A stretch of DNA of 6,588 nt from assembly GCA_937915955.1 (NCBI GenBank), contig CALGIB010000011.1, positions 1-6,588 on the forward strand, in the 5' to 3' direction. The translations under genes and the position numbers were made by a program. Under the pieces are notes generated by a model that saw only the letters and a list, made by a program, of their open reading frames with translations, was not told where the DNA came from and searched no databases. Each line of letters opens with the position of its first letter. Within the stretch, counting starts at the first letter, position 1. Of the stretch, positions 1 through 6,588 are shown piece by piece. Origin of the DNA: an uncultured Pseudomonadota bacterium. Lineage in GTDB: Bacteria; Myxococcota_A; UBA796; CAJQPC01.

Positions 1-1274
<1,274 letters not shown>

Positions 1275-1278
<4 letters not shown>

Positions 1279-1742
1279 GCCCGCTCGGGCTCGCCGGGCT
1301 CCTGCTGGTCGGTGCTGCCTCTTCGGCCGAGCCGGCCACGGGTCGCGGCGTGCGCGTGGAGAGCCTCGGCAGCGAGCCCCTGGTCGTGACCGCGCCTCGG
1401 TCCAGCTGGGAGCTGGGGACCCGTGCCGCCCGCTTCGAGGGCGGCGTGGAGCTCACCAGGGGGGCCTTCTCGCTGAGCTGCGCCTCGCTCGAGCTCAGCT
1501 TCGACGAGCAGGGGCGCATCGCCACCGCCATCGCGCGAGGTTCGGTGCGGGTGGAGCGCGCTCCCTGGGTGGCCACCGGCCAGACGGGCACGCTGGACGC
1601 CGCGACCGGCCTGCTGGTGCTCGAGGGTGAGCCCCTGGTCAGCGACGGACTCAGCACGCTCACCGGCGAGCGGGTGGAGCTGTTCCTGGACCAGGAGCGC
1701 GTGGACTGCCAGGAGTGTCGGCTGGTCGTGGACCTGCCTTGA
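1275..1742 (+). CDS. lptA: Exported OstA/LptA-type LPS-transport protein
   Basis: Predicted periplasmic bridge protein that carries LPS from the inner-membrane LptBFG(C) exporter to LptD. From Arg-Phe-Glu-Gly-Gly-Val onward it shows the OstA pattern: alternating beta-strands, a 'GGVELTRG' turn, 'ARGSVRVE', then 'TGLLVLEGEPLVSDG' and 'LTGERVELF'. The first GTG (1350) would omit an in-frame hydrophobic stretch just upstream (1284-1328, ending Ala-Ala-Ser-Ser-Ala/Glu) that reads as a signal peptide. No ATG, GTG or TTG precedes it in frame near the junction. The best start is therefore CTG at 1275, forming CTGA with the pyrG stop, with GAGG at 1264-1267 seven bases upstream. That gives 155 residues, about 137 mature, versus 185 for E. 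coli LptA. The n-region would lack basic residues, which is odd. Three cysteines are present: residue 69 and a C-terminal CQEC (145, 148). With lptB directly downstream, LptA is likelier than LptC, but a short LptC-like or fused role is possible. Confidence 0.72.
1277..1292 (+). promoter_or_regulatory. Hairpin at the pyrG stop / lptA start
   Basis: GAGCCCG (1277-1283) and CGGGCTC (1286-1292) are perfect inverted repeats separated by two bases. A realistic fold is a 6-bp G/C-rich stem with a 4-base loop. It begins inside the pyrG stop codon, right at the proposed CTG start of the next gene. No T-run follows, so it does not look like an intrinsic terminator. It could tune initiation or mRNA stability at the junction, or it could be chance in G+C-rich coding sequence. 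Confidence 0.4.
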
Positions 1743-2455
1743 TCCTGGAAGCCTCGGGTCTGCGCAAGACGCTGGGCGGTCGCGCCGTGGTGCATGACGT
1801 CGGCTTCCGCGTCGAGCCCGGCTGCATCCTGGGCTTGCTGGGGCCAAACGGAGCGGGCAAGACCACCACCTTCCGGATGGTGGCCGGGCTGATCGAACCC
1901 GACGGCGGCCAGGTGACCCTGGGGGGCCGGCGCCTCGAGGGTTCGCTGGCGCAGCGGGTTCGGGCCGGGGTCGGCTACCTGCCTCAGCGGCCCGCCATGT
2001 TCTCGGGCCTGAGCGTGCGTCAGCAGTTGCTCATCCCGCTCGAGGTCCGCGGCGTGGCCGCCAGCGAGGCCGACCGACTGCTGGAGCAGGCGGGGCTGAG
2101 CGAGCTCGCCTCGACCTCGGCGGAGCGCCTGTCGGGCGGTGAGCGTCGGCGCCTCGAGCTGGCGCGCTGTCTGGCCACCGAGCCCACCGTCCTGCTGCTC
2201 GACGAGCCCTTCGCGGGCGTAGACCCCGTGTCTGTTCAGCAGCTCTGCGGCCAGCTCAGGGCGCTCGCCCGCAGTGGGCTGGCGCTCCTGCTGACCGACC
2301 ACGCCGCGCGCGAGGCGCTGGCGATCTGCGACCGGGTCGTGCTGCTGGATCAAGGCGCTGTCCTGGCGCGCGGAAGCGCCGCGGAAGTGCAGGAGGATCC
2401 CCGCGTTCGAGAGCGCTGGCTGGGCCAGGACTGGCCGGGCGCCGAGCTCCCCTGA
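1739..2455 (+). CDS. lptB: LPS export ABC transporter ATPase LptB
   Basis: Cytoplasmic ATPase that powers extraction of LPS from the inner membrane by LptB2FG. All ABC motifs are present: Walker A GPNGAGKTT (35-43, Lys41), Q-loop Gln83 in GYLPQ, signature LSGGE (131-135) followed by the LptB-typical RRR, Walker B VLLLDEP (151-157, Glu156), D-loop AGVDP and H-loop His188 in TDHAAREAL. The 238 residues compare with 241 in E. coli, and the C-terminal Trp-Leu-Gly-Gln-Asp-Trp matches the family's YLGEDF-type end. I chose TTG at 1739 because it forms TTGA with the previous stop and aligns with the usual LptB N-terminus. GTG at 1715 would add eight residues inside the previous gene. No good ribosome-binding site precedes the TTG (AGGAG at 1711-1715 is too far), so coupling is likely. 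After the conserved Phe88 the family's basic residue(s) are replaced by Ser-Gly. Confidence 0.93.
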   Translation: MILEASGLRKTLGGRAVVHDVGFRVEPGCILGLLGPNGAGKTTTFRMVAGLIEPDGGQVTLGGRRLEGSLAQRVRAGVGYLPQRPAMFSGLSVRQQLLIPLEVRGVAASEADRLLEQAGLSELASTSAERLSGGERRRLELARCLATEPTVLLLDEPFAGVDPVSVQQLCGQLRALARSGLALLLTDHAAREALAICDRVVLLDQGAVLARGSAAEVQEDPRVRERWLGQDWPGAELP

Positions 2456-2489
2456 AGTCCGCTGGCGGGCGTCCGATCCGGGCGCTGGC

Positions 2490-2517
2490 TTGACGGCAGC
2501 AACATCCGTGCCAGACT
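2490..2517 (+). promoter_or_regulatory. Possible sigma-70-type promoter for rpoN
   Basis: TTGACG at 2490-2495 is a near-perfect -35 hexamer. The best -10 is CAGACT at 2512-2517 after a 16-base spacer. It matches the consensus at three of six positions, including the key second A and final T. Transcription would begin near 2524 and give a leader of about 30 bases. The -10 overlaps the left arm of the inverted repeat at 2507-2533. The weak -10 makes this tentative, and rpoN may also be read through from lptB. Confidence 0.32.
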
Positions 2518-2533
2518 AGCCACGACTGGCACG
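2507..2533. repeat. Perfect 8-bp inverted repeat before rpoN
   Basis: CGTGCCAG (2507-2514) and CTGGCACG (2526-2533) are exact reverse complements separated by 11 bases. The arm centres are 19 bases apart, about two helical turns, which fits a dimeric repressor or activator operator; the repeat could also form an RNA hairpin. There is no T-run after it, so an intrinsic terminator for lptB is unlikely. It overlaps the candidate -10 and start site of the rpoN promoter. The right arm also matches the -24 half of a sigma-54 promoter (CTGGCACGA, 2526-2534), but the -12 half (TGAC, 2538-2541) is poor. Confidence 0.5.
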
Positions 2534-2543
2534 AAGGTGACCC

Positions 2544-2549
2544 GGAGAG
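2544..2549 (+). promoter_or_regulatory. Ribosome-binding site of rpoN
   Basis: GGAGAG lies six bases before the ATG at 2556 and supports that start over the in-frame ATG at 2562, for which the spacing would be 12. It is the clearest Shine-Dalgarno sequence in the window. This fits independent initiation of rpoN after a true intergenic gap, unlike the coupled genes upstream. Confidence 0.7.
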
Positions 2550-2555
2550 TTCTTC

Positions 2556-4094
2556 ATGGCCATGGAGCTCAAGCAGAGCCTGAAGTTGCAGCAGCAGCTG
2601 GTCATCACGCCCCAGCTGCAGCAAGCCATCAAGCTCCTCCAGCTCTCGCACATGGATCTGGTCGATCAGATCCAGGCCGAGCTGGTAGAGAACCCGGCCC
2701 TGGAGGAGGTCCCGGGGGCTACCCACGACGAGACGCTGGCCGAGACGCTGTCGCGGCTGGACAACGACAACGCCCGGGATCAGGCGGACGTCGTCGACCA
2801 GAACAACGGCAGCGAGTCCATGGAGACCGACTGGATCGGCCTGGACGACGCCGGCCAGCACACGGTGCAGTCCACGACTCAGGAGTCGGTGGAGAAGAAG
2901 GACGGCAAGCTCACCGAGGACGAGTGGAACCGACTCCTCGAGAGCTACTCGCAGTCCGGCAGCACCAAGGGCCTCGGTACGGTCCGCGGCGAAGACCTGC
3001 CGCCGATCGAGAACACGCTCACCACCAGCACCAGCCTGATCGAGCACCTGGCCTGGCAGCTGCAGATGCAGCTCTGCACGGACGGAGAGCGGCGGGCGTC
3101 CAACGTCATCATCATGAACCTGGACGACCGCGGCTACCTCACCATCCCGCTCGAGGTCGTGGCCGAAGAGGCCGACTGCGACATGGACGACGTCGAGGGC
3201 GCGCAGATGATCGTTCAGGGGCTGGACCCGAGCGGCTGCGGCAGCCTGAGCCTCGAGGAGTGCCTGATCGTCCAGGCCAAGACGAAGCACCCGGAGGATC
3301 CCTTCTTCGAGGAGATCATCAACAACCACCTCGTGGACTTCGAGCGTCGCAACTACCTGAACGTGGCTCGCGCCATGGACATGGATGTCGAGGACGCCAT
3401 CGAGTACCACAAGATGCTCCAGGCCTTCGAGCCTTGGCCTGGGCGGGGCTACGCCGACGCGGACCCGCGCTACATCACGCCGGACGTCTACGTCTTCCTG
3501 ATCGGCGGCGAGTGGCAGATCGTCCAGAACGAGGACGGGCTGCCGAAGCTGCGCATCTCTCCCTACTACCAGCGCGTGCTGCAGGGGGCGGGCACCGACG
3601 ACGAGCGCAAGTACATCAAGGACAAGCTCGACGCGGCGGACTTCTTGATCAAGTCGATCTACAAGCGGCAGTCGACCATCTTCAAGGTCGTGAAGAGCAT
3701 CCTCGAGAAGCAGATGGACTTCTTCGAGCACGGGGTCGAGCACCTCCGCCCGATGATCCTCCGGGACATCGCCGATGAGATCGGCGTGCACGAGTCCACG
3801 GTCAGTCGCGTGACGTCGAACAAGTACCTGCAGTGCCCGCAGGGCATCTTCGAGCTCAAGTACTTCTTCAACGCCGGCATCCAGCAGGTCCACGGCGAGG
3901 ACGTCGCGGCGGCCTCGGTCAAGGCCCGCATCAAGCAGATCATCGCGGCCGAAGACGCCCGCAGGCCCATGTCGGACAGCGCCATCGTCACCGAGCTGCG
4001 CAAGTTCAACATCAAGTGCGCCCGGAGGACGGTGGCGAAGTACCGCGAGGGGCTGGGCATCCTGAGCAGCAGCAAGCGCAAGGCGATGTTCTAG
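2556..4094 (+). CDS. rpoN: RNA polymerase sigma-54 factor RpoN
   Basis: Alternative sigma factor that directs core RNA polymerase to -24/-12 promoters and needs AAA+ enhancer-binding activators to open DNA. Region I is the Gln/Leu-rich N-terminus (about 1-50: LKQSLKLQQQLVITPQLQQA, then a segment ending ELVENP), which contacts activators. Region II (about 51-145) is acidic and low in conservation, including Asp/Asn-rich stretches. The core-binding region follows, with PDVYV and LRISPYY motifs. The helix-turn-helix lies near 404-425 (DIADEIGVHESTVSRV). The RpoN box ARRTVAKYRE (489-498) is intact and reads the -24 element. The 512 residues compare with 477 in E. coli; part of the excess is probably in region II. 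The lptB-rpoN order is conserved in many proteobacteria, but the usual downstream hpf and ptsN are absent and the next gene converges on rpoN. Confidence 0.97.
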   Translation: MAMELKQSLKLQQQLVITPQLQQAIKLLQLSHMDLVDQIQAELVENPALEEVPGATHDETLAETLSRLDNDNARDQADVVDQNNGSESMETDWIGLDDAGQHTVQSTTQESVEKKDGKLTEDEWNRLLESYSQSGSTKGLGTVRGEDLPPIENTLTTSTSLIEHLAWQLQMQLCTDGERRASNVIIMNLDDRGYLTIPLEVVAEEADCDMDDVEGAQMIVQGLDPSGCGSLSLEECLIVQAKTKHPEDPFFEEIINNHLVDFERRNYLNVARAMDMDVEDAIEYHKMLQAFEPWPGRGYADADPRYITPDVYVFLIGGEWQIVQNEDGLPKLRISPYYQRVLQGAGTDDERKYIKDKLDAADFLIKSIYKRQSTIFKVVKSILEKQMDFFEHGVEHLRPMILRDIADEIGVHESTVSRVTSNKYLQCPQGIFELKYFFNAGIQQVHGEDVAAASVKARIKQIIAAEDARRPMSDSAIVTELRKFNIKCARRTVAKYREGLGILSSSKRKAMF

Positions 4095-4097
4095 AGG

Positions 4098-4115
4098 GGG
4101 GCCGCTGCGCGCCCC
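4098..4115 (+). terminator. Weak hairpin just after rpoN
   Basis: GGGGC (4098-4102) can pair with GCCCC (4111-4115) around an 8-base loop, starting four bases after the rpoN stop. Pyrimidine-rich sequence follows, without a true T-run. The upstream G-run (4096-4101) could instead pair with the C-run at 4147-4152. It may protect the mRNA 3' end or help termination, but the stem is short. Confidence 0.3.
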
Positions 4116-4148
4116 GCTTGCGTCCCTCCGCTTCTCTCCGGTCGCACC

Positions 4149-4175
4149 CCCCTGCGCCTCGCGCCGTCGCAGGGG
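4149..4175. terminator. Hairpin between convergent genes, possible two-way terminator
   Basis: CCCCTGCG (4149-4156) and CGCAGGGG (4168-4175) form a perfect 8-bp stem around 11 bases. It sits 54 bases after the rpoN stop and 11 bases after the stop of the minus-strand gene, where a shared terminator is expected. Neither strand has a T-run, so it may act as a pause site with Rho or as a 3'-end stabiliser. The remainder of 4095-4186 shows nothing gene-like. Confidence 0.5.
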
Positions 4176-4186
4176 CCGCGTGCGCG

Positions 4187-5884
4187 TCAGTCTGCGCGTC
4201 GGACTTCGTAGAGCCGCGCCCACGGGCCCTCGCGGTCCTCCAGGCTGAAGCGCTCGGTGAGCTCGACCCCCGCCGCGCTGGCCGCCGCCTCCAGCTTCCG
4301 GTCGCTGGGGCTCAGGTTGTAGATCATCGGCGCGCTCGGCCGAAGCCACAGGTAGTGGCCTCCGGCGGCGTGCTCGAGCAGGTCCTCGAGCGCGCCGCTG
4401 CGATCCCCCGGCCGGCTGGCTGCGTTGGCCCAGGCGTGCGTCACCGAGAGCTCGGGCGCTCGCACCTCGACCATGCCGTACAGCTCGTAGTCACAGGCGT
4501 ACAGCCGCTCCACGCCGTGGCTGCGCAGGCCTTCGATCAGCTCGGCCTGTCCTCGCTCCGTGAAGCTCGGCGCCCTCAAGGTGTCGAGCACCGTGTCGGT
4601 TCGCCAGAGCTGCAGGCTGCCCGCCAGCATCCAGGGCAGGCTGAGCCCAAGCGCCAGGCCGGCTCGCCCCCAGGAGCGGATGTTGAGGCGCTCCTGGGCG
4701 AGTCGGTTCACGGACAGCGCGAACCAGATGGCGATGGTGGGGCTGGCCTGCGCCAGGTGGTGCAGGTCTCGGTTGGCGAGCCAGAGCAGCAGGACCTGCA
4801 GCGGCGCATACAAGCTCACGAAGCGGAGCAGGGCGCCGGCGCGGTCGGCCCTGGGGCGTCGCCACTCGAGCAGGCTCCCGCCCAGGCCCAGCCCCCATCC
4901 GATCAGCCGCAGCGAGCTCAGCCCGCCCGCGGCCTCGCCCCCATAGGCCGCCTCGAACCAGGGCAGGGGGTTGCCCAGAAACCACAGCAGGGTCTCGCCG
5001 GTCTCTCTCGAGGGCGCGCGCTCGCCCGAGGCCAGGCGCTCAAGACCCTGGACCAGCCGCTCGACCTGGAGCCCCAGGAAGTCGTGGCTGGGGAAGCTGG
5101 CCGGCGCTCCGAGGTGATCCAGCGCCGAGATCCACAGCGGGCTGGTCAGCAGGAGCACCACCCCCGCCATCTTCCACAGCGGCATGGGCCGTGGCCCCTT
5201 CAAGCCGGCGGGCTTGTCCCGGCGCGTGAGCAGCGCCGTCAGACCGAAGGCGACCAGCGTGACCCCGAAGGTGGCCTTGGCCAGCAGGCCCAGCCCGATG
5301 CCAGCTGCGATGGCCGGGCTGCCCAGCCGTCCGCCCGCCCAGCGGCGACTCCAGAACGCCCAGAGCACCAGCAGAGCCGCGGCCATGAGCAGCAGCTCGG
5401 TCCCGCCCAGGACCTTGCGGTAGAACACGAAGCCCCAGTCCGTCGCCAGGATCAGCGCCGCGATGCCACCGCTCCCCTCGGTGCCGTGGAACCGCAGGAA
5501 GCGGTGGAGCAGGACCAGCAGCAGGCCGCCCAACGCCACGTGCAGCGTGGTCACCGCAGCCGTCGAAGCCGTCGCGGCGTAGACCGCCCGCGCGGGCCAG
5601 TCCGGTGGTCCGCCCGTGTAGCTGTTGACCGCCAGGGGCAGGCTGAAGCCGCCGACCTGCAGTCGCTCCAACGGCCTGACCAGCGACGCCCGGAACAGGC
5701 CCTGGTCGTAGTCGGCCAGCAGCGGGCCTTTCCAGTCGACCACCACCACCGGGGGAGCGTCCAGGGCCCAGGACGCCGCGACCTCGCCGACGACGCCGAC
5801 GCGGGTCACGGTCGTCGCCGCGAGCACCGCCCCGAGCACCAGGGCCAGCATCAAGAACAGCGGCGGAGCGCGACGGGACTTCAA
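4187..5884 (-). CDS. Multi-pass membrane protein, probable GT-C (PMT/GT39-like) glycosyltransferase
   Basis: Likely an inner-membrane enzyme moving a sugar from a polyprenyl-phosphate donor to an acceptor on the periplasmic side; donor and acceptor cannot be read from the sequence. The 565 residues start at TTG 5884 with Lys-Ser-Arg-Arg before the first membrane helix (about 9-27). No better start lies upstream; an internal ATG is at residue 12. A first outer loop follows with acidic residues (Asp50, Asp58, Asp60; GT-C enzymes use acidic residues in this loop) and PLAVNSYTGG (83-92). Further hydrophobic helices lie near 108-126, 140-155, 162-178, 190-220, 236-255 and in several later segments to about 440. 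'GLGLLAKATFG' (197-207) resembles a conserved stretch of PMT-type proteins. Residues from about 455 to the end form a soluble domain, probably periplasmic. It begins 10 bases after the preceding gene's stop, implying an operon. The family assignment is by pattern memory; an uncharacterised membrane protein is the alternative. Confidence 0.6.
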   Translation of the reverse strand: MKSRRAPPLFLMLALVLGAVLAATTVTRVGVVGEVAASWALDAPPVVVVDWKGPLLADYDQGLFRASLVRPLERLQVGGFSLPLAVNSYTGGPPDWPARAVYAATASTAAVTTLHVALGGLLLVLLHRFLRFHGTEGSGGIAALILATDWGFVFYRKVLGGTELLLMAAALLVLWAFWSRRWAGGRLGSPAIAAGIGLGLLAKATFGVTLVAFGLTALLTRRDKPAGLKGPRPMPLWKMAGVVLLLTSPLWISALDHLGAPASFPSHDFLGLQVERLVQGLERLASGERAPSRETGETLLWFLGNPLPWFEAAYGGEAAGGLSSLRLIGWGLGLGGSLLEWRRPRADRAGALLRFVSLYAPLQVLLLWLANRDLHHLAQASPTIAIWFALSVNRLAQERLNIRSWGRAGLALGLSLPWMLAGSLQLWRTDTVLDTLRAPSFTERGQAELIEGLRSHGVERLYACDYELYGMVEVRAPELSVTHAWANAASRPGDRSGALEDLLEHAAGGHYLWLRPSAPMIYNLSPSDRKLEAAASAAGVELTERFSLEDREGPWARLYEVRRAD

Positions 5885-5894
5885 GGGCGGGGAC

Positions 5895-6383
5895 CTAGAG
5901 GCGCAGGGCCGTCAGCACGGACACGGCGGGGTGCAGGGGCTCGAGCACGACGCGCCAGCCGCTGCGCTCCAGCTCCTCCATCACCTGGGTCGCGGGCGCC
6001 GAGGGCGTGCGCGCGATGTCGAACCAACCCTCGATCCCCTCGATGTCCGCGAAGGGAATCGACCAGAACCAGTCCGCCATCACGAGCAGCGCGCCTTCGG
6101 GCATCGCACCGTGCAGGCGCTTGAACGCGCTCAGTCGTGCCCCGAGGTCCAGCCCCGAGAGCGCGAACGCAGCCGTCACCAGGCTCGGCTGGCCCAGGAA
6201 CCGGTCCGCGGGGGAGGCGCGCCGAACGCTGGCGACGTGCTCGCGCAGGACGTTGGCGATGTCCTCCTCCGGGCTCAGGTCCAGCACCTGATCCGAGCCG
6301 CGCAGCTCGCAGCGCTGGAGCAGCACGTTGTAGGCCACCGCTCGCCAGTAGAGACCCGGGTCCGACTCGGGGTCCGGGCTCAC
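5895..6383 (-). CDS. Methyltransferase-like protein lacking the SAM-binding glycine loop
   Basis: A 162-residue, probably cytosolic protein. The frame stays open upstream to 6536, but that part is overprinted on the neighbouring gene and reads as Pro/Gly/Arg-rich noise. The real start is GTG 6383, forming GTGA with the previous stop. The layout resembles the later part of a class I SAM methyltransferase: a motif-I-like strand QVLDLS (32-37), a motif-IV-like SLVTAAFALSGLD (67-79), a helix with LSAFKRLHGAMPEG (84-97), strand ALLVMADWF (98-106), and a final strand pair near 143-148 and 154-161. The Gly-x-Gly-x-Gly loop after motif I is replaced by PEED, so SAM binding is doubtful. It may be a non-catalytic relative with a structural or regulatory role for its neighbours. 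The fold call comes from motif order only. Confidence 0.6.
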   Translation of the reverse strand: MSPDPESDPGLYWRAVAYNVLLQRCELRGSDQVLDLSPEEDIANVLREHVASVRRASPADRFLGQPSLVTAAFALSGLDLGARLSAFKRLHGAMPEGALLVMADWFWSIPFADIEGIEGWFDIARTPSAPATQVMEELERSGWRVVLEPLHPAVSVLTALRL

Positions 6384-6588
6384 TGGTTGACTGGGACCAG
6401 GCCCTCCCAGGCCACGAACCGGCTGTCGATCGAGTCCTGCAGCGCCTCTTCCAGGAGCGGGTTGCCCTTGGGGTGGTCCTCGGGGAACTTCTGGGTCTTG
6501 ATCTCGTAGAACCGCGTGTAGCCGTCGTCCGGCCACACCTCGACCCGGGCGCGCAGGGCCGTGGCCTGATCTCGCAGGTCCGAGCGGT
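6380..6588 (-). CDS. Unrecognised protein, C-terminal 68 residues
   Basis: The minus-strand frame is open from the window edge (first complete codon 6586-6584) to TGA at 6382-6380. The visible part has protein-like composition rather than shadow-like: a charged helix start (RSDLRDQATALRARV), then VEVWPDDGYTRFYEIK, an acidic/proline turn, a helix LLEEALQDSID and a hydrophobic end WEGLVPVN. There is no signal, metal-binding motif or membrane helix in this part, and I do not recognise the family. The stop overlaps the next start by GTGA, so it is the upstream gene of the same minus-strand operon. GGGAGG at 6408-6403, inside its last codons, is 19 bases before that GTG and too distant for an ordinary ribosome-binding site. 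Confidence 0.7.
   Translation of the reverse strand, partial: RSDLRDQATALRARVEVWPDDGYTRFYEIKTQKFPEDHPKGNPLLEEALQDSIDSRFVAWEGLVPVNQ

Noticed and set aside
2461..2489. Direct repeat GCTGGC (2461-2466, 2484-2489) and GGGCG repeats after lptB
   Set aside because: Short repeats like these are expected by chance in sequence of this composition, with no further copies forming an array.
2256..4349. A 697-codon open frame on the minus strand opposite rpoN
   Set aside because: It lies antisense to a clearly genuine rpoN, has Val/Leu/Asp/Arg-biased composition typical of mirrored GC-rich codons, and shows no recognisable domain.
3833..6124. A 763-codon open frame on the plus strand spanning the rpoN end and the membrane-protein gene
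   Set aside because: It is rich in Gln, Arg, Pro and Ala with no motifs, crosses the convergent gap, and is the antisense shadow of the GT-C-like gene.
6384..6536. N-terminal extension of the methyltransferase-like frame to 6536
   Set aside because: It overlaps the well-formed C-terminus of the neighbouring gene in another frame and reads as Pro/Gly/Arg-rich noise; GTG 6383 gives a GTGA overlap.

Overview
The window is G+C-rich bacterial DNA, roughly two-thirds G+C by eye, with strongly G/C-biased third codon positions. A lipopolysaccharide-transport ATPase beside an RpoN sigma factor points to a Gram-negative (diderm) bacterium. The composition, the frequent GTG/TTG starts and the pyrG–lpt–rpoN order suggest a deltaproteobacterial or Myxococcota-like lineage. 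That placement is inference; no rRNA or other marker is present.

Left half, plus strand (1-4094). A tightly packed core run: the 3' part of pyrG (CTP synthase), a small exported OstA/LptA-type protein, lptB (ATPase of the LPS exporter) and rpoN (sigma-54). The first three genes are joined by 4-base stop/start overlaps, CTGA at the pyrG/lptA junction and TTGA at the lptA/lptB junction. This implies translational coupling from non-ATG starts, and both starts differ from the nearest conventional choices. CTP feeds CMP-Kdo synthesis, and LptA and LptB move finished LPS to the outer membrane, so the order makes metabolic sense. No kds gene or lptC lies between pyrG and lptA, although both are common in related clusters. 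rpoN follows after a 100-base gap that holds a possible promoter and a perfect 8-bp inverted repeat.

Middle (4095-4186). A short gap between convergent genes contains two GC-rich hairpins. The stronger one (8-bp stem) could act as a shared terminator.

Right half, minus strand (4187-6588, read right to left). Three genes are closely linked: the C-terminal end of an unrecognised protein cut by the window edge, a 162-residue protein resembling a SAM methyltransferase that has lost its glycine-rich SAM loop, and a 565-residue multi-pass membrane protein resembling GT-C (PMT/GT39-like) glycosyltransferases. The first two overlap by GTGA and the last two are 10 bases apart, so they probably form one operon, perhaps for an envelope glycan or glycolipid. 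This cassette replaces the hpf-ptsN-rapZ genes that follow rpoN in many proteobacteria.

I see no CRISPR array, mobile element, tRNA/rRNA gene or defence system. The least explained items are the CTG-initiated lptA-like gene with a hairpin at its start, the inverted repeat before rpoN, and the degenerate methyltransferase paired with a membrane glycosyltransferase.
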